DNA of 39,831 bases from the NCBI GenBank assembly GCA_029267995.1, contig JAJUHG010000002.1:1-39831 (forward strand), in the 5' to 3' direction. This DNA is from Micrococcales bacterium. Its GTDB lineage: Bacteria; Actinomycetota; Actinomycetes; Actinomycetales; Cellulomonadaceae. How positions within the stretch are numbered: position 1 is the first letter of the stretch; each line of letters begins with the position of its first letter. The translations under genes were made by a program, and so were the position numbers. The notes under the pieces were generated by a model. The model ran no database searches and was not told the DNA's origin. It worked only from the letters and a program-made list of their open reading frames with translations. Shown here piece after piece: positions 25,815-33,919 of this stretch.

Positions 25815-27637
25815 GCGGTCCCTCCGTCCTGCTCGTCGTCCTCGGTCGGCACCTCGACGAAGCCCCACCGGGCTCGCCACGCGTCCGCAGAGGCGTCCCG
25901 TGCGGGGGAGGCGGACGACGGCGGGGGCGAACCGACGGGCCGTCCCGCGTCCCACGTCGTGGGGTGCTGCGCGGGGGCTGGTTGTTCGGCCTCGGCCTGG
26001 GGCGCGACGGGCTCAGGAGGCGCTGCGGGCGCCGCGGGCAGGGCTGTCGGCTGCTCGCGGCGGCGCTGGAAGAACTTCCCCGTCCGCGAGCGCAGGCGTG
26101 CCCGCGACGCCGTCGCAGGGTCGGTCTCGTGCGCGGGCGTGCCCGCAGGCTCGGGACGTTCGGGCGGCGCGGCGCCCGAGCGCGGGCTTGGTGTGGGCGC
26201 GGGCGTGCCCGACCCGGTGTCGAGCGGGCCCGCGCTCACGGAGGGCCAGCGCGAGGAGGGCTGCCCACCGTCCGCCGGGGGCCTCGCCGGGACGTGCGCG
26301 ACGCCTTCCCCGGTTGGACGTGGCTCAAAGGTCGGCACGAAGGGCGCGGCGTCCGCGTCAGTGTCCTCACGGCTCGGCAGCTCGGGCACCGGCCGAGCGG
26401 GAGCGTCCGGAGCAGCTGCGTGGGGCGCGCCTGGCACCTGAGCCTGCGGACCAGACGCGTCCTGGGCAGGACGCTCCGGGGCGAGATGCTCCGGGGTGGG
26501 ACCTTCCTGGCCGGGACCACCCGAGGGCGGGACGTTCGACGGCCGGCTCGAGGTCGAAGGGCTTGCCGTGGGAGCCTCTCGCGCCGGCGGGAGGGTGGGA
26601 GCGGCCACGAACGGCTGCGTCGGCTCCCCGCCCGCGGGCGCAGCGGGCGAGGCCGCGCTCGGGGACACCCCGGTGGGAGCCGATGCCTCCCGGCGCCGTC
26701 GACGGGTCGCGGGAGCACGGGACGCACGGGCCGCCTCGAGCTCGCGCAGCTGACGGCGCGTGAGCGGGCCCGTGGGGACCTCGACCGCAGGCTCGGGCTC
26801 GGCGACCTCGGTCCAGGTGTCCCTCCGCCGCGAGCGCGTCCACCCGAGCACGAGGAGCGCGACGCCTGCGAGCGCGAGGACGACACCCGTCCAGACGCCC
26901 GGCCAGAGCCACGGGGTCGCGACCTCGCGCGGCCAGGTGAGCTCGAGCGTCGGCGGACCCGCCTCGGGGCCGGTCGACGCGACGAGGAGCGAGAAGCGGC
27001 CGGGCTCTCGGGTCCAGCTGAGCTCGGCCGAGCCCTCGCCGCTCGTCTCGACGAGCCACATGTCCGAGCCCGAGGGGTCGGGCGCCGTGGCCTCGGGGTC
27101 CTCGACCGCGGTCGACGACGGTGCGTCGTCGGTGGTCTCGGGCGAGGCGTCGTCCGTGGTCTCGGGGCTCGCGTCGTCGGTCGGCTCGGGCGAGGCGTCG
27201 TCCGTGGTCTCGGGGCTCGCGTCGTCGGTCGGCTCGGGCGAGGCGTCGTCGGTCGGCTCGGGCGAGGCGTCGTCGGCGGGCGGGGTCTCGACGGGCGGGG
27301 CGACCGGTTGGCCGGGCTCGGCCGCGAGCGTCGAGGCGTCCGCAAGGCCCGTGACACGCGTGTGCGGGTCGAGCCCGACCCACGCACGCACGTCGGCCTC
27401 CCGGCCCACCGCGAGCACGACCGTGCTGCCCGCGGGGGCGCTCGCGCGTACGGTCACGGTGTCGTCGACGAGCTCAAGCACGCCCGGTTCGGTCACGAGC
27501 AGGGTCGTGGCTCCCGCCGCGATCGCCTCGGCCTGGACGTGGTCCGCGGGACGCCACAGGGTCGCCGACGCGACGCCGCTCCCGGCGGCGACGAGTCCGA
27601 GGAGGACCAGCACGGCCCCGGTGAGACGCAGATGCAC
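25811..27637 (-). CDS. Two-TM membrane protein with octapeptide repeats and a long Pro-rich tail
   Basis: A 608-residue protein I cannot assign to a family. It has an N-terminal hydrophobic segment (about 6-27), an extracytoplasmic part (28-245), a second membrane helix (about 247-267) followed by RSRRR, and a roughly 340-residue Pro/Ala/Arg/Glu-rich, probably disordered cytoplasmic tail. The outer part holds six DDASPEPT/DDASPETT octapeptides (residues 122-169), likely a flexible stalk, between two small beta-rich segments. The basic cluster after the second helix puts the tail in the cytoplasm. GTG at 27637 has a GAAGGGA site. It is the first gene of the operon with the lipoprotein and the thioredoxin-like protein, and diverges from the Scy-like coiled-coil gene. 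A cell-envelope or polar-growth role would fit this context but is speculative. Confidence 0.82.
   Translation of the reverse strand: MHLRLTGAVLVLLGLVAAGSGVASATLWRPADHVQAEAIAAGATTLLVTEPGVLELVDDTVTVRASAPAGSTVVLAVGREADVRAWVGLDPHTRVTGLADASTLAAEPGQPVAPPVETPPADDASPEPTDDASPEPTDDASPETTDDASPEPTDDASPETTDDASPETTDDAPSSTAVEDPEATAPDPSGSDMWLVETSGEGSAELSWTREPGRFSLLVASTGPEAGPPTLELTWPREVATPWLWPGVWTGVVLALAGVALLVLGWTRSRRRDTWTEVAEPEPAVEVPTGPLTRRQLRELEAARASRAPATRRRRREASAPTGVSPSAASPAAPAGGEPTQPFVAAPTLPPAREAPTASPSTSSRPSNVPPSGGPGQEGPTPEHLAPERPAQDASGPQAQVPGAPHAAAPDAPARPVPELPSREDTDADAAPFVPTFEPRPTGEGVAHVPARPPADGGQPSSRWPSVSAGPLDTGSGTPAPTPSPRSGAAPPERPEPAGTPAHETDPATASRARLRSRTGKFFQRRREQPTALPAAPAAPPEPVAPQAEAEQPAPAQHPTTWDAGRPVGSPPPSSASPARDASADAWRARWGFVEVPTEDDEQDGGTA
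27125..27274 (-). repeat. 24-bp tandem repeats coding for DDASPE(P/T)T
   Basis: Six in-frame 24-bp units encode DDASPEPT or DDASPETT, followed by a degenerate DDAPSSTA. Two variants alternate, so parts of the array also match as a 48-bp period. The repeat is a candidate length-variable minisatellite that would change stalk length without a frameshift. Confidence 0.85.
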
Positions 27638-27797
27638 GCAGTTCCCTTCACGTCCAGCGTCCTAGGATAAGCAGAGCACGACGCATTCTGACCGTTTGGT
27701 CGATATCCTGACCACCGTCAGCGGACCGGCGTGGTGGGCCGGACGCCCCGGAGGCACCGCGTCGACCTGCGCACGGCCTGCAACTGGAGGAGAACGA
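27638..27797. promoter_or_regulatory. Divergent promoter region with GACC/GGTC half-sites
   Basis: This 160-bp gap separates the membrane-protein operon from the Scy-like gene. GACCGTTTGGTC (27690-27701) is an inverted repeat, and GGTC (27698-27701) also pairs with GACC (27710-27713) across GATATCCT, giving three half-sites in 24 bp. TATCCT is a -10 candidate on the plus strand (27704-27709) and on the minus strand (reading from about 27668). If the plus-strand one is used, the Scy-like mRNA has a leader of about 80 bases with a GGAGGAG site. The -35 regions are unclear. Confidence 0.4.
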
Positions 27798-29924
27798 GTG
27801 TCCGACGAGCGCGTGCAGTTCCCGACCGTCATGCGCGGGTACGACAAGTCCCACGTCGACTCGCACGTCGCCTCGCTCGAGCAGGCGCTCGCCGAGGCCC
27901 GCGCCCAGGTCGAGCAGCTCGACGCGAAGACCATGCAGATCGCGGGCGAGCTCTCCGAGGCGCACCGCCAGCTGCGGGAGGCCGAGCGGCCGACGTACTC
28001 GGGGCTCGGCTCGCGCATCGAGCAGCTCCTGCGCAGCGCCGAGGAGCAGTCGAGCGACGTCGTCGCCCAGGCGAACGCCCAGGCCTCCGACACTCTCGCA
28101 CGCGCGAAGCTCGCCGCGGGCCAGCTCCGGGCCAGGGCCGAGAACGAGGTCGCCGAGATGCTTGCGACCGCACGCCGCGAGGCGGACGAGGTCCGGGCAA
28201 CCGCCGCCGCGGAGGCCGAGAGCGCCCTGTCCGCGGCGCAGCGTCGCGCCGAGGAGCTCGTAGGCTCGGCCGAGCGCGAGGCCGCTCGTATCCACAGCGC
28301 GATCACGACCGAGGAGTCCGAGCGCCGTTCGAGCCTCGAGCGCGAGCTCGCGACACTGCGCGCGACCGTCGAGCGGGAGACGACCGAGCTGCGCGTGACG
28401 ACCGAGCGTGAGACGACCGAGCTGCGCCAGCGCACCGAGGCCGAGACTGCCGCGCAGCGCGAGGAGGCCGAGCGCTACGCGACCGACCTGCGCCAGGCGG
28501 CCGACGCCGAGACGACCGAGCTGCGCCAGCGCACCGCGCAGGAGACCGCGGCACTGCGCTCGGAGGCCGAGGAGACCGCCTCACGACTGCGCTCGGAGGC
28601 CGAGGCGTACGCGACCGACCTGCGCCGCACGGTCGAGTCCGAGGTCACGACGCTGCGCACGCAGGCCGAGGAGCACGCCGAGAAGGTCCGCCGGGACTCC
28701 GAGCGCGATGCGAACGCGCTCGAGCAGCGCGTCGCGGCCGAGACGCAGAACCTGCGCACCGAGGCGGACAAGTACGCGGCCTTCGTCCGCGCGACGGCTG
28801 AGCGCGAGACGACCGAGGCGCGCGCGCAGGCCGAGGAGGAGATCGCTGCCCTGCGCGCGACCGCCGAGACCGAGGTCACCGAGCTGCGCCGCGAGGCCGA
28901 GGAGTACGCGTCCGCGCTGCGGCAGAGTGCCGAGCGCGAGACCAACGAGCTGCGCGCGACGGCCCGCAGCGAGGTCGCGCACCTGCGCGAGACGGCCGAG
29001 CGCGAGACGAACGAGCTGCGCGAGGCCGCCGAGCGCGAGACGAACGAGCTGCGCGAGGCCGCCGAGCGCGAGACGAACGAGCTGCGCGAGCGCACCCGCC
29101 TCGAGGTCGAGCGCCTCACGACGCAGTCCCAGCGCGAGTCGAGCGAGCTGCTTGCGGCGGCCCGCTCGGAGGCCGAGACGCTGCGCGAGCAGGCCCGCCG
29201 TGCGCTTGCCGACGCCGAGGTCGAGATCGCCAGTCGCCGCGAGGAGGCCGAGCGCGCCGACACCGAGCGGCACGAGGCCGCGCGCGCCGAGACCGAGAAG
29301 CTCGTCGCGGACGCCGAGCAGCACGCCGCGGAGGCCGAGGCGCGTGTCACGAAGGCTCTCGAGCGTGCCGAGCAGGTGCGCCGGGACGCCGAGGACCAAG
29401 CCAAGGAGCTGCTCTCGAACGCTCGCCGCAACGCCGACCGCGTCGTCGCGGAAGCGCGCGAGCACGCCGAGAAGACGCTCTCCGAGGCGATGAACGAGGC
29501 CGAGCGCGAGCGCACCACGGCAGCCCGTCAGGTCGAGGACCTCAACCGCCAGCGCGAGTCGATCACGGCCTACCTCGACGAGCTGCGCGGTCTGCTCATC
29601 AACGACCCCGTGCCGAGCAAGGCGACCCTCGAGCGTGCCTCGAAGGCCGAGGAGAACTTCAAGGCCGCGACCGCCAAGCCGCGCAAGGGCCGCCCAGCGC
29701 CCGTCTCTGCCGTCGCCGCGGCGCAGGCCGAGCAGCCCGCGGGATCCCCCGCCGACGACGTCCCCGAGCCCGCCGAGGCCGAGAGCGCGCCGTCGGGCGA
29801 GGAGGCCCCCGCCGAGCAGGGCCCGGCCGAGGGCACCTCCCCGCACGAGCCCGCCTCCCCCGTCGAGCCAGCCGCCGAGGAGCAGACCACGCCCGAGCCG
29901 GCCGAGGCGAGCGAGCAGCGCTGA
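27798..29924 (+). CDS. Scy/DivIVA-like coiled-coil protein
   Basis: A 708-residue cytoskeletal-type protein. The N-terminus (about residues 6-40: VQFPTVMRGYDKSHVDSHVASLEQAL) is a DivIVA-like membrane-binding/initiation segment. Residues about 45-630 are nearly continuous coiled coil rich in Glu, Arg, Ala and Thr, with many ERETTELR/ERETNELR repeats. The tail (about 640-708) is Pro/Glu/Ala-rich and probably disordered. This layout matches Streptomyces Scy, a polar scaffold that works with DivIVA and FilP, and proteins often labelled cellulose-binding in databases. GTG at 27798 follows a strong GGAGGAG site. Such proteins organise the cell pole and direct wall growth. Function in a non-filamentous relative is inferred. 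It is followed 4 bp later by a small unknown gene. Confidence 0.88.
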   Translation: MSDERVQFPTVMRGYDKSHVDSHVASLEQALAEARAQVEQLDAKTMQIAGELSEAHRQLREAERPTYSGLGSRIEQLLRSAEEQSSDVVAQANAQASDTLARAKLAAGQLRARAENEVAEMLATARREADEVRATAAAEAESALSAAQRRAEELVGSAEREAARIHSAITTEESERRSSLERELATLRATVERETTELRVTTERETTELRQRTEAETAAQREEAERYATDLRQAADAETTELRQRTAQETAALRSEAEETASRLRSEAEAYATDLRRTVESEVTTLRTQAEEHAEKVRRDSERDANALEQRVAAETQNLRTEADKYAAFVRATAERETTEARAQAEEEIAALRATAETEVTELRREAEEYASALRQSAERETNELRATARSEVAHLRETAERETNELREAAERETNELREAAERETNELRERTRLEVERLTTQSQRESSELLAAARSEAETLREQARRALADAEVEIASRREEAERADTERHEAARAETEKLVADAEQHAAEAEARVTKALERAEQVRRDAEDQAKELLSNARRNADRVVAEAREHAEKTLSEAMNEAERERTTAARQVEDLNRQRESITAYLDELRGLLINDPVPSKATLERASKAEENFKAATAKPRKGRPAPVSAVAAAQAEQPAGSPADDVPEPAEAESAPSGEEAPAEQGPAEGTSPHEPASPVEPAAEEQTTPEPAEASEQR
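28995..29093 (+). repeat. Three tandem 33-bp repeats in the coiled-coil gene
   Basis: Units at 28995-29027, 29028-29060 and 29061-29093 are identical except for the last three bases of the third. They encode the 11-residue unit AERETNELREA. The 11-residue period (hendecad) differs from a canonical heptad, and exact identity of the DNA suggests recent slippage duplication. Confidence 0.9.
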
Positions 29925-29928
29925 GACG

Positions 29929-30357
29929 ATGGGACGCGATGGCGCCACGTGGCGTGACCAACGCTCGCAGGCCGCGGCAGGCCAGGTCCGCCGGCTCGCC
30001 GAGCGCCAGGCGGCCGAGACCGCGCAGGCCCGTCGGCTCATCGCAGGGTTCCTCGAGGCCGCTGCGAACGCAGGCATCGAGCCCGTCCCGCTCTACGCGC
30101 GTGGCTGGGGAGACCGGGGCCGCTACCGTACGGGCCTGCGTGGCTGGTACCTGCGCCTCAACGAGTCGTCCGCGATCGACACCGAGGGCAACTTCTACGT
30201 CATGACAGTCCCACCGGGCCTGCGCTCGCGACTCTACGGCGCTCGTCCCGAGGCGTCCGACCCGCCCCTCGTGCTCGGCAAGGGTGCGCGCGACGGTGAG
30301 TCGATCGACCTCGCCGAGGCGCTCGAGAACACGCTCGAGCGGGCCCGCAAGGCCTGA
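29929..30357 (+). CDS. Conserved hypothetical protein, 142 residues
   Basis: I do not recognise a family. The first 50 residues are helical and charged (DQRSQAAAGQVRRLAERQAAETAQARRL in short segments), and the rest is a compact domain with ARGWGDRGRYRTGLRGWYLRL, NFYVMTVPP, PLVLGKGARDGESIDLAEAL and a final amphipathic helix. There is no signal peptide or membrane segment, so it is cytoplasmic. ATG at 29929 lies 4 bp after the stop of the Scy-like gene, so it is very probably co-transcribed with it and may be a partner. It converges on the alpha/beta hydrolase gene with a 9-bp gap. Confidence 0.8.
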   Translation: MGRDGATWRDQRSQAAAGQVRRLAERQAAETAQARRLIAGFLEAAANAGIEPVPLYARGWGDRGRYRTGLRGWYLRLNESSAIDTEGNFYVMTVPPGLRSRLYGARPEASDPPLVLGKGARDGESIDLAEALENTLERARKA

Positions 30358-30366
30358 CCCCGCCTC

Positions 30367-31206
30367 TCAGAAGACCGTGTGGCCCGCCCGGAGCCAGAAC
30401 GAGGAGAGCACCGAGGCGACCGTCTCGGGCCGCTCGATCGTCGTCATGTGACCCGCGCGCGAGACGACCACGAGCTCGCTGTCCCCGCGCTCCGAGAGCG
30501 CTGCGACCATCGCCTCGGCCTCCTGGAGCGGCGTGACCTCGTCCTCGGCGCCGACAACGACGAGGCTCGGCCCCGCATAGCCGCGCAGCACCTCGGTGCG
30601 GTCAGGGCGGGCGGCCATCGCGCGTTGCGCCCACGCGACCGCGCCTGGTCCCTGGTCACCGATCCACGACTCGAGCCGTTCGACGAGGTCGGGACGCGCG
30701 GCACGGCTCGTCTCGCCGAGCAACGCGGTGCGCATGCCGAGCACCTCGTCGAGACGCTCGGTGCGCTCGACCTCCTCGGCGATCCGCAGCCTGTTCGCAC
30801 GCGCCTCGGGCGTGTCGGCGCTCGCCTTGGTGTCGATCAGGCCCAGGGCTGCGACGAACCGCGGCTCGGCCTCGAGCACCGCCATCGCGACGTAGCCGCC
30901 CATCGACAGCCCGACGACGGCGGCGCGCTCGAAACCCGCCGCACGCACCGCCGCGACGACCCCCGCGGCCGACACCTCGAGCGAGGGCTCGGGATCGAGA
31001 CCGAGCGCCTCGGCGACGTCCTGACCGCGCGGGGAGTCGCCGAAGCCGGGCAGCTCGACCACGAGGATCGGCCGCGAGCCAGGCACGAGGTCGATCACGT
31101 CGTCCCACATGCGCCGGTCGAGCGGGAAGCCGTGCAGCAGGACGAGCGGGAGACCGTTCGACCCAGGCCGGACGTGGTGCACCACGAGCTGTCCGTCGGT
31201 CCTCAC
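30367..31206 (-). CDS. Alpha/beta hydrolase
   Basis: A 279-residue cytoplasmic serine hydrolase of the alpha/beta fold. It shows the oxyanion-hole motif LLHGFPLDRRMWD, the nucleophile elbow VVGLSMGGYVAM, the acid in VVVGAEDEVTPL and the catalytic His in VSRAGHMTTIERPE, so the triad is complete. The substrate is unknown; esterases, haloperoxidase-like and 3-oxoadipate enol-lactonase-like enzymes all share this pattern. GTG at 31206 is chosen because AGGGAGG lies 5 bases upstream; a GTG two codons earlier overlaps that site. It is the last gene of the beta-glucosidase operon, 29 bp after the HAD gene. Confidence 0.9.
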   Translation of the reverse strand: MRTDGQLVVHHVRPGSNGLPLVLLHGFPLDRRMWDDVIDLVPGSRPILVVELPGFGDSPRGQDVAEALGLDPEPSLEVSAAGVVAAVRAAGFERAAVVGLSMGGYVAMAVLEAEPRFVAALGLIDTKASADTPEARANRLRIAEEVERTERLDEVLGMRTALLGETSRAARPDLVERLESWIGDQGPGAVAWAQRAMAARPDRTEVLRGYAGPSLVVVGAEDEVTPLQEAEAMVAALSERGDSELVVVSRAGHMTTIERPETVASVLSSFWLRAGHTVF

Positions 31207-31235
31207 CGCCACCTCCCTCTCGGCCCGTCTGCAGA

Positions 31236-32069
31236 CTAGCCGTGCGCGGCGGCGAGCGCCGCGTCCATGACCTGCGCGACGCCGTCGTCGTCGTTGCTCG
31301 CGACCACGTGGTCCGCCGCGGCGAGCACCTCGGGGTGCGCCCCCGCGACCGCGAAGGACCTGCTCGCCCACTGCAGCATCGGCAGGTCGTTGGGCATGTC
31401 GCCGAAGGCCCACACGTCCGTGCTCGCATACCCACGCGCGGTGCACCACCGCTCGAGCGCGGCCGCCTTGGTCACGCCGCGCGCCGAGACCTCGGCAAGG
31501 CTCGGGGCCCCGGAGTGGCACACGACCGCGCGTCCCGCGAGGAGCGCCTCGACCCGCCCCACGAGCTCGTCCCCCGGGGTCCGTGCGCACTGGACCATGA
31601 GCTTGCCGACCGGGACGTCGAGGAACTCCTCGACGCGCGGCGCGGACCGCCACGTGGGCTCGGGGGGCCACAGGAGCGAGAAGTGCGACTCGAACAGCAG
31701 CCCTCCTGGCCCCTGGATCGCGAGTGCTGCGGCCGGGAGCGTGCCACGCAGCTCGGCCGCGAGCCCCGCGACGAAGCCCGGGTCGAGCACGTGCGAGGAG
31801 AGGATCGACCTGCTCGGCACGTCGTAGACGAACGCCCCGTTCGCGCAGATGACCGCCCCGTGCCCGCCGACCGCGTCCGCGAGCGGCTCGAGCCACTCGG
31901 GCGGACGTGCCGTGACGAAGACGACGTCGACGCCCGCCTCCTCGAGCGCGACGACGGTCCGGGCCGTGCGCGCCGAGATCGTCCCGTCCGAGCGCAGCAG
32001 CGTGCCGTCGAGGTCGGTCGCGACGACGCGCGGGAGGGTCGGCGCGAACGCGACCGTGCGCGGCGTCAC
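31236..32069 (-). CDS. HAD-superfamily phosphatase (Cof/IIB type)
   Basis: A 277-residue cytoplasmic phosphatase of the HAD superfamily with a type IIB cap. Motif I is ATDLDGTLLRSDG with the nucleophile Asp, motif II VFVTARPP, motif III GVTKAAALERW (Lys) and motif IV AFGDMPNDLPMLQWA. The middle ~100 residues form the cap. Such enzymes dephosphorylate sugar phosphates or cofactors such as FMN; the substrate here is unknown. GTG at 32069 overlaps the stop of the small CxxC gene by 4 bases (GTGA). It lies in the GH1 operon, which makes a sugar phosphate plausible. Confidence 0.93.
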   Translation of the reverse strand: MTPRTVAFAPTLPRVVATDLDGTLLRSDGTISARTARTVVALEEAGVDVVFVTARPPEWLEPLADAVGGHGAVICANGAFVYDVPSRSILSSHVLDPGFVAGLAAELRGTLPAAALAIQGPGGLLFESHFSLLWPPEPTWRSAPRVEEFLDVPVGKLMVQCARTPGDELVGRVEALLAGRAVVCHSGAPSLAEVSARGVTKAAALERWCTARGYASTDVWAFGDMPNDLPMLQWASRSFAVAGAHPEVLAAADHVVASNDDDGVAQVMDAALAAAHG

Positions 32070-32362
32070 CGGCGCCTGCCCCGCGCGCTCCAGCACGCCG
32101 AGTGCCAGTGCCGCCGATCCTCGATCTCCGCCTGGGCACCGAAGAAGGTGTCCTGCGCGATCGCGACCACGTGCGCGGTCCCCGGTCCGATCACCTGGTG
32201 GCAGCCCGGGCACGTGTAGGACTTCTGGGCGCTGCGCACACGCTGGACCGTCCAGGTCCCGTCGTGCCCCTCCTCGACGTAGCGTCCGCCGCGGGCCCGC
32301 TCGATGTCGAGCTCGGGATGCTCCTGCCCGTAGGGGCGCTTGCGAGAACGACGTCGAGCCAT
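32066..32362 (-). CDS. Small CxxC/zinc-binding-like protein, 98 residues
   Basis: A conserved-looking small actinobacterial protein, often labelled ATP/GTP-binding in databases, though no P-loop is visible here. The N-terminus is very basic (MARRRSRKRPYG). The core has YTCPGCHQVIGPGTAHVV and later DRRHWHSACW, so a CxxCH pair and an HWHxxC pair could bind one zinc ion in a treble-clef or HNH-like fold. A nucleic-acid-binding role is conceivable but not shown. ATG at 32362 lies 4 bp after the beta-glucosidase stop, and its stop overlaps the HAD start. Confidence 0.85.
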   Translation of the reverse strand: MARRRSRKRPYGQEHPELDIERARGGRYVEEGHDGTWTVQRVRSAQKSYTCPGCHQVIGPGTAHVVAIAQDTFFGAQAEIEDRRHWHSACWSARGRRR

Positions 32363-32366
32363 GGGC

Positions 32367-33812
32367 TCAGCCTAGGTCGGAGGCGCTCTCGACCGCGGGG
32401 AGGGTGTGCGTGCGGGTCAGCTCGCGGTACCAGTAGGCCGAGTCCTTCCAGTGCCGCTCGAGCGTGTCGTAGTCGATCCGCACGATGCCGAAGCGCTTGG
32501 AGAAGCCGTAGCCCCACTCGAAGTTGTCCATGAGCGACCACACGAAGTACCCGCGCACGTCCGCGCCCGCGTCCATCGCGTCCCCGACCGCGTCGAGGTG
32601 CCGGTAGAGGTAGGAGACCCGGTCGGTGTCGCGCACCCGGCCTTCGTCGACGATCACAGCGTCGGGGAAGGCCGCGCCGTTCTCGGTGATCATGAGCGGC
32701 AGCTCGGGGTAGGTGTGGTGCAGGTCGAGGAGCAGCTCGGTCATGCCGCTCGGGTCGATGTTCCATCCCATCTCGGTGTACGGGCCGGGCTGCGGGAGGA
32801 ACTCGACGTCGTCCGCACCGGGCCACGCCGAGTGGGTCGACGCACCGTGCCCGTCGGCCATCGAGCGCGGGTGGTCGCCCGTGAACTTCGTGACGCGCTG
32901 CGTCGAGTAGAAGTTCACGCCGAGCACGTCGAGCCCGGAGTGGGTGATCTCGAGGTCACCGTCGCGCACGAAGGACCAGTCGGTGACCGAAGCGGTGTCG
33001 GCGAGCAGGTCCTCGGGGTAGAAACCGTCGAGCACGGGGTTGAGGAACGCGCGGTTCGCGAGCGCGTCGGCCTTGCGCACCGCATCGAGGTCGGACGGCG
33101 AGCTCGGGTCGTCGGGGCGCATGACGTGCAGGTTGAGCGTGAGCGAGAGCGTCGCGGCCTCGCCGAGCACGTCGCGCACGGCCTGCGCGCCGAGCCCGTG
33201 CGCGAGGTTGAGGTGGTGCACCGCGGCGAGCGCGTCCGCGCCGTCGGTGCGTCCCGGGGCGTGCACGCCCGAGCCGTAGCCGAGGTAGGCCGAGCACCAC
33301 GGCTCGTTGAGCGTCGTCCAGATCTTCACGCGGTCGCGGTAGGTCTCGACGACCTTGTGCGCATAGTCCCCGAAGCGCAGCGCGGTGTCGCGCGCGGGCC
33401 AGCCGCCTGCGTCCTCGAGCCCCTGCGGGAGGTCCCAGTGGTACATCGTGGCGACCGGGTCGATGCCCGCCTCGAGCAGCTGGTCGATGAGCCGGTCGTA
33501 GAAGTCGAGGCCCGCCTGGTTGAAGGCGCCCGAGCCCGTGGGCTGGATGCGTGGCCACGCGAGCGAGAAGCGGTAGGCGTCCAGGCCCAGCTCCTTCATC
33601 ATCGCGACGTCCTGCTCGGTGCGGTGGTAGTGGTCCGCGGCGACTGCCCCCGTGTGCCCCTCGAAGGTCTTGCCGGGCGTCGCGGAGTAGGTGTCCCAGA
33701 TCGACGGCCCACGGCCGCCCTCGGTCACGGCTCCCTCGATCTGGTAGGAGGCGGTCGCGGCTCCCCAGACGAACGAGTCGGGGAACGTACGGTGCTCGGA
33801 GCGAGTCGTCAT
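32367..33812 (-). CDS. GH1 beta-glucosidase
   Basis: A 481-residue cytoplasmic family 1 glycosidase, without signal peptide, that would hydrolyse cellobiose, other beta-glucosides or related disaccharides after uptake. The family N-terminal signature [15 protein letters not shown] is at residues 14-28. Acid/base Glu170 is in TLNEPWCSA and nucleophile Glu377 in [28 protein letters not shown] near the C-terminus lines the glucose subsite. ATG at 33812 has a GAAGGA site. The frame continues upstream into nagA but only as a non-coding extension. A well-formed promoter with operator-like sites precedes it. The downstream small CxxC, HAD and hydrolase genes follow with overlaps or gaps under 30 bp. 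Confidence 0.96.
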   Translation of the reverse strand: MTTRSEHRTFPDSFVWGAATASYQIEGAVTEGGRGPSIWDTYSATPGKTFEGHTGAVAADHYHRTEQDVAMMKELGLDAYRFSLAWPRIQPTGSGAFNQAGLDFYDRLIDQLLEAGIDPVATMYHWDLPQGLEDAGGWPARDTALRFGDYAHKVVETYRDRVKIWTTLNEPWCSAYLGYGSGVHAPGRTDGADALAAVHHLNLAHGLGAQAVRDVLGEAATLSLTLNLHVMRPDDPSSPSDLDAVRKADALANRAFLNPVLDGFYPEDLLADTASVTDWSFVRDGDLEITHSGLDVLGVNFYSTQRVTKFTGDHPRSMADGHGASTHSAWPGADDVEFLPQPGPYTEMGWNIDPSGMTELLLDLHHTYPELPLMITENGAAFPDAVIVDEGRVRDTDRVSYLYRHLDAVGDAMDAGADVRGYFVWSLMDNFEWGYGFSKRFGIVRIDYDTLERHWKDSAYWYRELTRTHTLPAVESASDLG

Positions 33813-33828
33813 GGCGGCGGTTCCTTCG

Positions 33829-33884
33829 TGTGGGAGCGCGATCACAGCTGGCGCGACTCTATCTGTCGAAACGATTTGATTCAA
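33829..33884 (-). promoter_or_regulatory. Beta-glucosidase promoter with two LacI-like operator candidates
   Basis: On the minus strand TTGAAT (33879-33884), a 17-bp spacer and TAGAGT (33856-33861) form the best promoter in the window. The spacer holds TCGAAACGATTTGA (written on the plus strand, 33866-33879), a CG-centred near-palindrome like LacI-family operators. Just after the expected start point lies TGTGATCGCGCTCCCACA (33829-33846), a second CG-centred site matching the CebR box at 11 of 14 core positions. Repression in the absence of a sugar inducer is likely. Confidence 0.6.
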
Positions 33885-33901
33885 CCACGCGGCAACGATC
33901 A

Positions 33902-33914
33902 GGCCCGCGGGGCC
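33902..33914 (-). terminator. Weak candidate terminator after nagA
   Basis: GGCCC-GCG-GGGCC gives a 5-bp GC stem a few bases after the nagA stop, before the beta-glucosidase promoter. It is short and has no T-run, so the call rests mainly on position. Confidence 0.25.
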
Positions 33915-33919
33915 ACCGC

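Noticed and set aside
27125-27274. Possible CRISPR-like array
   Set aside because: The repeats are in-frame 24-bp coding units with no unique spacers.
28475-29518. Long Ser/Arg-rich frames opposite the coiled-coil gene
   Set aside because: They mirror the repetitive Glu/Arg/Thr codons of the Scy-like gene and look like low-complexity shadow frames.
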